DNA of 64,000 nt, taken from positions 3,967,217 through 4,031,216 of the forward strand of contig NC_083561.1 of the NCBI RefSeq assembly GCF_019925205.1. The letters are read 5' to 3'. Position 1 is the stretch's first letter; each line of letters opens with the position of its first letter. Source of the DNA: Metopolophium dirhodum. Lineage: Eukaryota; Arthropoda; Insecta; Hemiptera; Aphididae. This document shows positions 12,550-21,661 of this stretch, piece by piece. Below the pieces are notes generated by a model. It saw only the letters and a list, made by a program, of their open reading frames with translations. It had not been told where the DNA came from and did not search any database. A program made the translations under genes and the position numbers.

Positions 12550-12555
12550 ACAACC

Positions 12556-12564
12556 ATAATATAA
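12556..12564 (+). repeat. Right target-site duplication of the MULE
   Basis: ATAATATAA, identical to 10833-10841. The word is common in this genome, but its exact placement at both motif-defined ends supports it. Confidence 0.8.
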
Positions 12565-13077
12565 TGTTGTCCGCGCGCTCATAACATGTCAAACGGTCGG
12601 GTCCGTCGAGCCTGAACAATAGCAATGCATAATATAATATTGTTATTGCCGTCGAAAGTCGTTTACGAGGTTCGCAAGTTTTATGAACTACGCGATATCA
12701 TATTGTATAAGAATCAAATTAACCACGAATTGATTCAACGGAAGAGAATATTATTATCAACTCTACCGGGAACACGCCGCTGTTTAATATGTGTACGACG
12801 GGCACTAAATTTTAGTGCTTTAGTTTTAGTTTGGTACCAACAATTGTGCGCACACAAAGACATGGCTGTAATATGAGGTTAAACAAACTTCGTACCGAGA
12901 GCCGAATTCCTGACGTTTATAATTCACAATTAAATATTCACCTGCGCCCGTTATTCAACGCGTATAACGCCTGATAACTCCAGCTGACAGTTGTAGTTAT
13001 TATTATACACACACAGCGAACTTGACCTACATAATTAATATTAAGGTGATTACGAATTATTATATAATAGTATCAAT
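12565..13077. other. Spacer between MULE and LTR retrotransposon
   Basis: No gene is seen. A plus-strand frame at 12625-12876 (83 codons) has no recognisable domain. The last four bases, CAAT (13074-13077), are the left target duplication of the retrotransposon. Confidence 0.5.
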
Positions 13078-14474
13078 TGTAATGAAAACAGACGGTTGTC
13101 GTTTAGGTTATACTTGAATAATTCGTTTATTTTCATCAACTAATATTTTAACAATATTTTTGATCCAATTTTTACAATATTTTCTTTTACTGATCAATAT
13201 TAAAAGAGTTTACAAAAATACAAATGATTTATCTGGGAATACATTTAGTGGTGGGAATCATACATTGAACTCACGATGTGGGTCTGTGGATTGGTATGAG
13301 GTATATGTCTGTGGGGCAGCCTCGTGGATGTCGTACTGCTCCGGTCGTGATGGTACAACGGGGTACAGTCGGGTGACGGCGGCGGCGACGGCTCGGCGTT
13401 CTCGGATAGACCTACGTAACGGGTTGGACGACGGCGGCGATGGCTCGACGTTCTCAATAATGGTAGCGGCACAACTGGGTCCGGACGGCGGCGGCAACGG
13501 CTCGGCGTTCTCGGATAGACTTACGTAACGGGTTGGACGACGGCGGCAACGGCTCGGCGTTCTCGGATAGGCTTACGTAACGGGTTGGACGACGGCGGCG
13601 ATGGCTCGACGTTCTCAATGACGGTATCGGCACAACTGGGTCCGGACGGCGGCGGCAACGGCTCGGCGTTCTCGGATAAACTTAGCGGCACAACTGGATC
13701 AGACGGCGGCGGCGATGGCTCGACGTCCTCAATAACGGTATCGGTACAACTGGGTCCGGACGGCGGCGGCAACGGCTCGGCGTTCTCGGATAAACGGGCG
13801 TAACGGGTTGGACGGCGGCGGCGATGGCTCGGCGTTCTCAACAACGATAGCGGACAGGGTAGCCAACTGGACGGATGAACGTCACTAGTTGGTGGGAACA
13901 GTCTGTGGCATCACCGTATCTGCCGGTCATTAAATACCGGCCGGCTTCTGCAGACTGGAGGCAAGGCGCTGTTCTATTGTTTGGCGGAAGTTCCCGTGTC
14001 TACCGGTCACAAAGTACCGGCCGGTTTACTAGCTCGCCGCACTCAGCGAAGGGGACGAAGGGTGCTGTTGCTGTGCTCGTTGGCCCATACTTATGTTAAG
14101 TCTGGCCGTAGCGTTAGGGGTGGTGTTATGGTAGCGGTTTTGGTCTCTTTGGGTGGTCCGGTCGTACCTAAAACCACTTAAAATATCCTGGGAGATAGCT
14201 CTACTGGTCTGGATTCTGGATTACTTTCAACTTTGGTTTTAAGTTGAGGGGTTTTTATTTAATCAGTGATTTCCCGGAGGGCGGCAGGCGTCCGGAAATC
14301 GGGTACTGCATGGGCGCTATCTGTGGCTGTGCGGGGCGGTTGGGTTTGGGCGTTCGCCGATGTTTCGCCGACTCTGTAATCGCACGAGCGCGCGGTAGTC
14401 TTTGCAGGTGACGGTGGGGTAACGGGCCACGAGAGTGCGCCACCTAAATGGGCACTCCGTTTTATCCCGTTACA
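13078..14474 (-). repeat. LTR (3' LTR in the sense of the element)
   Basis: 1397 bp with TG...CA ends and short inverted tips (TGTAA/TTACA). I saw no difference from 19151-20547 on reading, and all short shadow frames in the two copies translate identically. It contains a GC-rich repeated block (13372-13870). In an insertion of this orientation it supplies the polyadenylation end; the exact R/U5 boundaries cannot be set by eye. Confidence 0.95.
13372..13870. repeat. GC-rich minisatellite inside the LTR
   Basis: A core close to CGGCGGCRAYGGCTCGRCGT recurs about eight times, alternating with linkers such as ACGTAACGGGTTGGACGA and GGCACAACTGGGTCCGGA. The block is strongly GC- and CpG-rich in an AT-rich genome. 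It gives open frames on both strands, such as a Pro/Ser/Glu-rich one on the minus strand, which are probably incidental. The same block is at 19445-19943 in the other LTR. Confidence 0.8.
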
Positions 14475-14477
14475 TAG

Positions 14478-14488
14478 TCCCCTTTTTT
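14478..14488 (-). other. Polypurine tract (plus-strand primer of reverse transcription)
   Basis: On the minus strand it reads AAAAAAGGGGA, followed by CTA and then the LTR start TGTAACGG. The position directly before the 3' LTR is as expected. Confidence 0.85.
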
Positions 14489-14556
14489 AGTTTTACATGA
14501 ATAGTGAGATACGAGTTATTCTGTAAAACTAAAAACTTTAGATGTGGTGGGTTTCT

Positions 14557-14716
14557 TCATTGCCGATGTTGTTGTTTTAACGATTTTATCTGTCTTGTCT
14601 TTTCTTTGTACATCTGTATTTTGAGCTGGGTCTTGGACATTCCTTCGAACTCTTTCATGAATTTCTTTGCTGTGAATACGGTCTCCTTGAGCTTACTATA
14701 GGCTCCTTGATAAGTT
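14557..14716 (-). CDS. Possible small frame downstream of pol
   Basis: After pol stops, an A-rich tract (T-rich on the plus strand, 14717-14782) is followed by about 50 codons that look like normal protein, including AYSKLKETVFTAKKFM and MSKTQLKIQMYKEKTRQ, ending at a stop. The frame runs through the A tract up to about 14805, where it begins with TTG and not ATG; the first internal ATG lies in KKFMKEF. It could be a remnant of a third reading frame or of a longer pol tail cut off by A-tract slippage. No domain is recognised. Confidence 0.3.
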
Positions 14717-14734
14717 TTTTTTTTTTTTTTTGTG

Positions 14735-14766
<32 letters not shown>

Positions 14767-14782
14767 TTTTTTTTTTTTTTTT
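14717..14782. repeat. Poly-T/poly-A tract inside the retrotransposon
   Basis: Nearly pure T on the plus strand (A in the sense of the element), broken by single G, C and A bases. It lies between the pol stop and the polypurine tract. Confidence 0.9.
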
Positions 14783-14801
14783 ATTGTATAATTGTTAATG
14801 T

Positions 14802-17800
14802 TCAACTGGTACCCCCAGCAGGCAGTCCCACTTCGTGGTACAGTTTGATATTTTTTAAGTTGTATGTGCGTTGGGTTCCACTCTGGGTACGTATGGTTAC
14901 CGTATTGTTTTGGTGTACTTCGTGGATCTGATAGGGCCCATGGTACAATAAGAATAACTTATGCGTCTCGTGGTCCTCAGCTGACGATAGCCGGTGTTCC
15001 TTGACTAGTACTTTCATTCCGACTTCGTATTTCGGAAAAGTTTTGCCTTTGTCCTTTAATCTGTTTCGCAATTGTGCCTGTTTCTGAGTCTTCTTGATCA
15101 CTATTTGAATGACATCCGGGACAGGTTGATCATCTTTGTATGGTGGGAAAGTGACGAGTTTGGTGATGGGCAGTTGGGTGTTTTGTCCAAACATCACATA
15201 TTGAGGCGTGTAGCCGGTGGATGAGTGATTGGTGTGGTTAACCCAAAATTCAATATTGTTCAACCATCGCAACCAGTTGGTATGCTGTTTGTGACAATAT
15301 GTTCGTAGTAACCTACCAATTTCTCGGTTCGTTCGCTCCACCGGGTTACTTTCAGGGTGGTATCCCGTGGTATGTACAATTTTGACTTTTAATCCTTCCA
15401 TGATCCTGCTCCACTTATGGCTTGTAAACTGCGTCCCATTGTCCGTGAGAATCTTCTGGAACAGTCCAACCGTTGGTATGTAATCCGTCACTATCCTCTT
15501 GACTATAGTGTCCGTTGTTGCGCGTTTTAGTGGATATAGCTTAACGTACTTAGAGAATAGGTCCAAAATGGCTAGGATATATCGGCACCCTCCTTGTCCC
15601 CTGGGTAGTGGTCCCATCAGGTCTGCCGATACCATTTCGAGTGGCTTCTCTGGCAACAGACTCAGTGTCGGTCCCCTGGCTATCCGGTTGCTGATTTTGG
15701 TCCGCTGACAAAGATCACAGGTTTTGATGATCCTTTTGATCGTTTGATACATGTTTTTGAATTGGTGATTTTGTTGTAGCAGTTTGTATGTTTTATAAGT
15801 ACCGCAATGTCCGTAGATCTGGTGCGTCTCGACGACAAGTGGTTGTACGAGTTCTTTCGGCACAATGACCTGATATTCCCCTTGGTGGGATTTGCGGAAC
15901 AGCAATTGATTATGCTCGATTAAGTTGTGATCTGCTCGGCGATCTAGTCGCTGTCTCAGCTTGGTAATATATTCGTCGGCTTGTTGTACTGTGTGCAGTT
16001 CCTTGAATTTCTCCCTTAGTTCTGGACTGTAGTTTAATATGGCTAATTTGTTGATGACGATGGTCCGATCTTTTATCGACATTTCGTCCGTGGGTGATTG
16101 CGGGTAACGAGTCAATGTGTCAGCTCCGACATTTTCTCGACCTGGCACATGTGTTATCTCCAGCTGGTATTCCTGTAAGAATGTAGCCCACCTCACCAGT
16201 CTTGCATTTAACAGCTGACATGTGTTTAGGAATGTCAAAGCATGATGGTCCGTTAATACTTTGACTTTGTGTCCTAACAGATAGTGACGGAACTTTTTGC
16301 AAGTGAAGACTATCGCTAACAGCTCAAGTTCCGTTGTGTTGTAGTTCCTTTCAGCAGCATTAAGGGTTCGGCTGGCGAATCCTAGGGATTGGTGGTGTCC
16401 GTCTTCCTCTAGCTGGTACAACTCGGCTCCAACATGGGTGGTGGATGCGTCCGTATTGATATAGAATTCTTTGGTAAAGTCGGGAAATTGAATCATGATG
16501 TCTTCCAGAAACTTTGATTTAATATTTTCAAAAGCCTGTTGTTGTTGATTTCCCCACTTCCATTTTGCATCCTTTTTCGTCAATAAGCTTAACTGTTCGG
16601 TGTCTTGAGATAAATCCCTAATAAATTTACGGTAAAAGTTTATGAATCCTAAAAAAGATTGGACTTGTTTCTTCGTTTTCGGAGGTTGAAAATTTTGTAT
16701 TGCTTGGACCTTATCCGGGTCCATAGTAATCCCTTTTTCGGATATTATATGTCCTAAAAAGACTATTTGGTTTTTTAGAAATTGTGATTTTTTCCTGTTG
16801 ATGGTGATGTGATGTTGATTCAATTTTTTAAAGATACTTTCAAGGTGTTGCATGTGTTCCTCGAAGTTACGTGAAGTGATGTGGATGTCATCCACATAAA
16901 TTGCTGCAAATTGGAGTATTTCTGGCCCTAATACCTGGTCGAGTATTTTCTGGAACTCTGCCACAGAATTGATTAAACCAAAGGGTAACACCTTAAACTG
17001 GTAATTCCTCCCTCGATGTAGAAAAGCTGTTATCTCCCTACACTCCTCTTTTAATGGACATTGCCAGTATCCGGCGGTGAGATCAATAGAACTGAGATAC
17101 TTCATGCCGCGGAACTTCATCAGTGTCTCCTCCATGTTGGTGGGGCACTCCCGGTCTGGTATAATCATGGTGTTGATTTTCCGTGCATCAAGACAGAGCC
17201 GGATGTCACCATTTTTCTTCTCTGTGCAAACAATCGGTGATGACCATGGTGATGTAGATTTTTCCATAATTTCTAATTTGAGCATTCTCTGTATTTCTGC
17301 GTCCACTTTGGGTATCCTGGACACTGGTATGGGATACTGTTTTTGATGGATAGGGTCCCCTGCCTTCACTCGTATCTGGCACTGGAATGTTTTAATTTTC
17401 CCTGGTTTGTCTGAAAATATTTCATCATATTTGTCGAGTAATGATATAAATTGTTGTTTCTCATCACGGGTAAGATCTACTTGGTCTTCTTCTGGATTTT
17501 CGCTTATCTCTACATTGAGTAAGTGCTCCTGGGCGCTGATCACTCTTGGGTTTTGGTTGGCGAACGGTATTTTGTGTATGGTCTGGTCAATCTTGAATTG
17601 AATAACTTGTTCCTTGAATTTGATTTGAGCGTCATATTTTTTCAATATATCAGCTCCAATTATCCCTTTTTCATTGAGATTCTCCACCTGAATGAAATTG
17701 GTTTGGATATACTCGTTCCCTATTTTGCACTCACAGAAAATCTGCTTTGATACTTTGCATATCTTTTTTCCGACCGCGTTACTGATTTGGATCCCGGTCA

Positions 17801-19025
17801 CTGGAAGCTGTGGGATTTTTGGATTTTTGTTAGTGATAATATCTACCACCTCCTTCGTCAGTACACTGATTGTCGCTCCAGTGTCGATGAGTAGGGTGAC
17901 TTCCTCCCCTTCTATTGTACATTGAATATACGGACTAACTGATTGATTAGTGGTATTCAATGAGTTGATTGCATGTTGTTCATTGCCACTAGATCCTGCT
18001 TGCTCTTCACTATTCGTTGCCACCTGTTGGATTTTTTCCGTTTGTGGTGTGCTGTTTTGTTGGATCTCTCCTCGCTTGTCATTGCTGCGGTATGGTTGGT
18101 TGTTCCAACGGTTATTGCGTGGTGGCATATTACTCCAACCATTACTCCGCTGGTTGTTCCAACTGTTGTTGTTTTGAGTATGGCTGTTGTTGTTGGATTC
18201 ATTTTGGTTAGCTTTTTGATTATTTGCTTTGTTTTCCGTGGGTTGATCACTTTGCTCTTCCTCACCTAGTATCTTCATGGCTGTGAGTATCGTACATTCG
18301 GGTAGTGACACCAATATTGCTCTGAGGTATCCTGGGTAGTGTCTTGCTATGTGCTTTACAATTTCGTTCTCAGACAATCGTGGTACTTCTAAGTGTCGAA
18401 GTTTGGTTGCCCACGTGGCAAAATGTTCACGGTAGTTGGTGTTGTTTGGTATGTGCTTTGTACTCAGACATTGACTCCATACCTGGATTTGTATTTCCCT
18501 GGACCAAAATTCGTCAATAAACGCCTTCTTGAAATCATCATAATTGGTGAGTTGGAATCGGATTGTAGAAAACCAATTTGATGCGGTTCCTTTTAAACAA
18601 TCACCCACAATAATTATTTTCTCACCGACGTATGATTGTTTTACTGCAAAATATTCTTCCAGTCGGTACAGAAAATCTATTGGGTGTCCATCGCGGTTGT
18701 TTCCATAGAATATCGGACGCGATATCTCAGTGTTGTGTATTTGTTCCTTTTTATTATTACAGTCATTATGTACTGGTTGTCTACTGCTATTCTCATATTT
18801 CAGTTTTATATCATGGAGTTGAGCTTCAATCAAATCGATTTTCCTTTCGTAGTTTTCCACAACTTCTCCGATTTTCCGGTTACTCTCGTCTTCCAGGTTG
18901 TTGTACTTTTCTTCTAACTTGTAAATTTTCTGCAACAGCTGGTCAGCTAAATATTGACCGTTTCTCTCCACTTCCGCTCTGAACGCGTTGAAAGCCTCTT
19001 CGGATATGTTTTTCTTCGGTGCCAT
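14802..19025 (-). CDS. Gag-Pol polyprotein of a Ty3/gypsy retrotransposon
   Basis: One uninterrupted frame of 1407 residues from the ATG at 19025, in AACAATGG context; the frame opens 11 codons earlier at a GTG. In order: a coiled-coil-like N terminus; a gag core (about 105-255); an Asn/Gln/Trp/Arg-rich linker (about 265-330) with no CCHC zinc knuckle; an aspartic protease with DTGA at 381-384; a reverse transcriptase with Asp648 and YVDD at 710-713; an RNase H with Asp859, Glu899, Asp926 and Asp969; an integrase with the zinc ligands His1068, His1073, Cys1103 and Cys1106 and the catalytic Asp1135, Asp1195 and Glu1230 (34 residues between the last two). No chromodomain is seen after the integrase. 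Gag and Pol are in the same frame, so no frameshift is needed. All catalytic residues are present, so the protein is potentially functional. Confidence 0.93.
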   Translation of the reverse strand: MAPKKNISEEAFNAFRAEVERNGQYLADQLLQKIYKLEEKYNNLEDESNRKIGEVVENYERKIDLIEAQLHDIKLKYENSSRQPVHNDCNNKKEQIHNTEISRPIFYGNNRDGHPIDFLYRLEEYFAVKQSYVGEKIIIVGDCLKGTASNWFSTIRFQLTNYDDFKKAFIDEFWSREIQIQVWSQCLSTKHIPNNTNYREHFATWATKLRHLEVPRLSENEIVKHIARHYPGYLRAILVSLPECTILTAMKILGEEEQSDQPTENKANNQKANQNESNNNSHTQNNNSWNNQRSNGWSNMPPRNNRWNNQPYRSNDKRGEIQQNSTPQTEKIQQVATNSEEQAGSSGNEQHAINSLNTTNQSVSPYIQCTIEGEEVTLLIDTGATISVLTKEVVDIITNKNPKIPQLPVTGIQISNAVGKKICKVSKQIFCECKIGNEYIQTNFIQVENLNEKGIIGADILKKYDAQIKFKEQVIQFKIDQTIHKIPFANQNPRVISAQEHLLNVEISENPEEDQVDLTRDEKQQFISLLDKYDEIFSDKPGKIKTFQCQIRVKAGDPIHQKQYPIPVSRIPKVDAEIQRMLKLEIMEKSTSPWSSPIVCTEKKNGDIRLCLDARKINTMIIPDRECPTNMEETLMKFRGMKYLSSIDLTAGYWQCPLKEECREITAFLHRGRNYQFKVLPFGLINSVAEFQKILDQVLGPEILQFAAIYVDDIHITSRNFEEHMQHLESIFKKLNQHHITINRKKSQFLKNQIVFLGHIISEKGITMDPDKVQAIQNFQPPKTKKQVQSFLGFINFYRKFIRDLSQDTEQLSLLTKKDAKWKWGNQQQQAFENIKSKFLEDIMIQFPDFTKEFYINTDASTTHVGAELYQLEEDGHHQSLGFASRTLNAAERNYNTTELELLAIVFTCKKFRHYLLGHKVKVLTDHHALTFLNTCQLLNARLVRWATFLQEYQLEITHVPGRENVGADTLTRYPQSPTDEMSIKDRTIVINKLAILNYSPELREKFKELHTVQQADEYITKLRQRLDRRADHNLIEHNQLLFRKSHQGEYQVIVPKELVQPLVVETHQIYGHCGTYKTYKLLQQNHQFKNMYQTIKRIIKTCDLCQRTKISNRIARGPTLSLLPEKPLEMVSADLMGPLPRGQGGCRYILAILDLFSKYVKLYPLKRATTDTIVKRIVTDYIPTVGLFQKILTDNGTQFTSHKWSRIMEGLKVKIVHTTGYHPESNPVERTNREIGRLLRTYCHKQHTNWLRWLNNIEFWVNHTNHSSTGYTPQYVMFGQNTQLPITKLVTFPPYKDDQPVPDVIQIVIKKTQKQAQLRNRLKDKGKTFPKYEVGMKVLVKEHRLSSAEDHETHKLFLLYHGPYQIHEVHQNNTVTIRTQSGTQRTYNLKNIKLYHEVGLPAGGTS

Positions 19026-19131
19026 TGTTAGAGATGTAGTTTTCTTCTTAATCGACACGAAGTAGTTTTTCTTCTAAATAACGATGTAGTTTTCTTCTCG
19101 TAGGTCGAAGTGGAATTTCTTCCTAATCGAG

Positions 19132-19149
19132 CACTGCAGTTGGGCGCCA
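19132..19149 (-). other. Primer-binding site, tRNA-Lys-like
   Basis: One base after the sense 5' LTR the minus strand reads TGGCGCCCAAC and continues TGCAGTG. The first 11 bases are what is expected opposite the 3' end of an animal tRNA-Lys (ending in GTTGGGCGCCA). The match then weakens. The tRNA identity is from general knowledge of these primers. Confidence 0.7.
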
Positions 19150-19150
19150 A

Positions 19151-20547
19151 TGTAATGAAAACAGACGGTTGTCGTTTAGGTTATACTTGAATAATTCGTT
19201 TATTTTCATCAACTAATATTTTAACAATATTTTTGATCCAATTTTTACAATATTTTCTTTTACTGATCAATATTAAAAGAGTTTACAAAAATACAAATGA
19301 TTTATCTGGGAATACATTTAGTGGTGGGAATCATACATTGAACTCACGATGTGGGTCTGTGGATTGGTATGAGGTATATGTCTGTGGGGCAGCCTCGTGG
19401 ATGTCGTACTGCTCCGGTCGTGATGGTACAACGGGGTACAGTCGGGTGACGGCGGCGGCGACGGCTCGGCGTTCTCGGATAGACCTACGTAACGGGTTGG
19501 ACGACGGCGGCGATGGCTCGACGTTCTCAATAATGGTAGCGGCACAACTGGGTCCGGACGGCGGCGGCAACGGCTCGGCGTTCTCGGATAGACTTACGTA
19601 ACGGGTTGGACGACGGCGGCAACGGCTCGGCGTTCTCGGATAGGCTTACGTAACGGGTTGGACGACGGCGGCGATGGCTCGACGTTCTCAATGACGGTAT
19701 CGGCACAACTGGGTCCGGACGGCGGCGGCAACGGCTCGGCGTTCTCGGATAAACTTAGCGGCACAACTGGATCAGACGGCGGCGGCGATGGCTCGACGTC
19801 CTCAATAACGGTATCGGTACAACTGGGTCCGGACGGCGGCGGCAACGGCTCGGCGTTCTCGGATAAACGGGCGTAACGGGTTGGACGGCGGCGGCGATGG
19901 CTCGGCGTTCTCAACAACGATAGCGGACAGGGTAGCCAACTGGACGGATGAACGTCACTAGTTGGTGGGAACAGTCTGTGGCATCACCGTATCTGCCGGT
20001 CATTAAATACCGGCCGGCTTCTGCAGACTGGAGGCAAGGCGCTGTTCTATTGTTTGGCGGAAGTTCCCGTGTCTACCGGTCACAAAGTACCGGCCGGTTT
20101 ACTAGCTCGCCGCACTCAGCGAAGGGGACGAAGGGTGCTGTTGCTGTGCTCGTTGGCCCATACTTATGTTAAGTCTGGCCGTAGCGTTAGGGGTGGTGTT
20201 ATGGTAGCGGTTTTGGTCTCTTTGGGTGGTCCGGTCGTACCTAAAACCACTTAAAATATCCTGGGAGATAGCTCTACTGGTCTGGATTCTGGATTACTTT
20301 CAACTTTGGTTTTAAGTTGAGGGGTTTTTATTTAATCAGTGATTTCCCGGAGGGCGGCAGGCGTCCGGAAATCGGGTACTGCATGGGCGCTATCTGTGGC
20401 TGTGCGGGGCGGTTGGGTTTGGGCGTTCGCCGATGTTTCGCCGACTCTGTAATCGCACGAGCGCGCGGTAGTCTTTGCAGGTGACGGTGGGGTAACGGGC
20501 CACGAGAGTGCGCCACCTAAATGGGCACTCCGTTTTATCCCGTTACA
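19151..20547 (-). repeat. LTR (5' LTR in the sense of the element)
   Basis: 1397 bp, apparently identical to 13078-14474. This copy should hold the promoter of the element. The minisatellite block is at 19445-19943. The flanking CAAT at 20548-20551 is the right target duplication. Confidence 0.95.
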
Positions 20548-20551
20548 CAAT

Positions 20552-21661
20552 CGAGTACAACGACTTGGGCCAAACACCGTATATACATAATTATATGTTA
20601 TTGTGGCACAATGTAACAGCCAACGTTCATATAGGTAAGGTAATAATATATAATGTCCGTTTGGTCTCGTCGATAAATTAATATACTACTCTGTTCGAAC
20701 CAGACTGCATACTATAATATATAATATCGTATCGTATTGGTTTCTTAAAGTTGTATCCAAAATACGGGTAAACCGTAATAATTGTATTATACTTTTTATA
20801 ATTTACTGCAGGCGATGATTTCATCGAGATTCAAGCCTGCGCTCACTCCTATATAAATACATTTTATTATTTTAGTAAGTCAATGTTACCTGATGTAATT
20901 ACGATGATAAGGCACTGTCAAGAATAACTATAAGCAACAATTACAATGACTGTTCTGTGTAGGAATTTATATTATTTCATGCCCAAACATTTTTGAATAT
21001 GCTTAGCAAAACATGTATGCAATTAAACCAACATTTCTAAAAATATGAATATTGGCTAGACACTATGGTTAATGGCACTCGTGTTCTTTAGGTAATGTAA
21101 TAATCAAGGGGCAACGTAATACGTACGTCTAAAAATGAACACTGTGGAAAAAAATAAAAAAATTTCGGCTAGGTGGAATGCCACCTATTCATATTATGTA
21201 ACTATTCACTTGTACATAACAAAAGTGCAGTATACGGTCGTTCGTAATAATACCCCCTTGATCCAGTTATTTGAAAACAATTAAAGTTAAAAGAGCATCT
21301 ACTACAACGTACGTTTCATTTCTATGACATTTAATCCGTAGATAAAAAAAAAACAAAAGATACGATTTGAATAGAAGAATTATTGGGGTTTTGTGTTGTT
21401 GGTTTTATGATTATTGCTATTATTATAATTATTATTTACAACAAACACATTTTTTTTGCGATAGTTTATTTTTACAATTTACTTGCAGTAACCGATTTGT
21501 TTACCTATAGGTCGATGATGGCAACAGTTTTTAGACCCGAACTTCTTATTTATTTTTATTTCGGTACAAAATATAATAGTTCTTTCTGACATAATTTCAG
21601 TTTAATTGCATTTCATTCCATTACCGATATATTTCCTCAGCATAATATTAAATGTGACTTT
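20552..21661. other. AT-rich spacer
   Basis: Nothing gene-like. A small inverted repeat, AGGTGG-AATG-CCACCT, lies near 21171-21186. The plus frame at 21383-21589 is hydrophobic because of its T-rich composition. Confidence 0.5.

Larger units (their letters stand above)
10842..12555 (+). mobile_element. Mutator-like (MULE) DNA transposon, internally deleted
   Basis: A 1714-bp element flanked by a perfect 9-bp direct repeat (ATAATATAA). The outer inverted ends align as GGTNNNNGGACASTTTGTAC (15 of 20 positions). Each end carries four copies of a motif close to CGGACASTTTGTAC: left at 10848, 10887, 10930 and 10973; right, inverted, at 12411, 12454, 12497 and 12536. The interior encodes a FLYWCH zinc finger and the C-terminal part of a MULE transposase, both on the plus strand. 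The first catalytic aspartate region is absent, so this copy should be non-autonomous. Superfamily assignment rests on coding content and duplication length; the precise family is unknown to me. Confidence 0.85.
13078..20547 (-). mobile_element. Complete Ty3/gypsy LTR retrotransposon
   Basis: A 7470-bp element read on the minus strand, flanked by the 4-bp direct repeat CAAT (13074-13077 and 20548-20551). Two 1397-bp LTRs lie exactly 6073 bp apart and begin TGTAATG and end CGTTACA on the plus strand. The internal region carries a primer-binding site next to the right-hand (sense 5') LTR, one gag-pol frame, and a polypurine tract next to the left-hand (sense 3') LTR. The order protease, reverse transcriptase, RNase H, integrase defines the Ty3/gypsy superfamily. 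I saw no envelope gene. Every part needed for retrotransposition appears present and the LTRs look identical, so the insertion is recent and the copy may be active. Confidence 0.95.

Noticed and set aside
13245..13844. Pro/Ser/Glu-rich frames within the LTR
   Set aside because: They come from the minisatellite and are repeated in the second LTR; no retroelement protein is expected there.
17950..18269. Plus- and minus-strand shadow frames over gag-pol
   Set aside because: Antisense or out-of-frame readings of a clear gag-pol gene.
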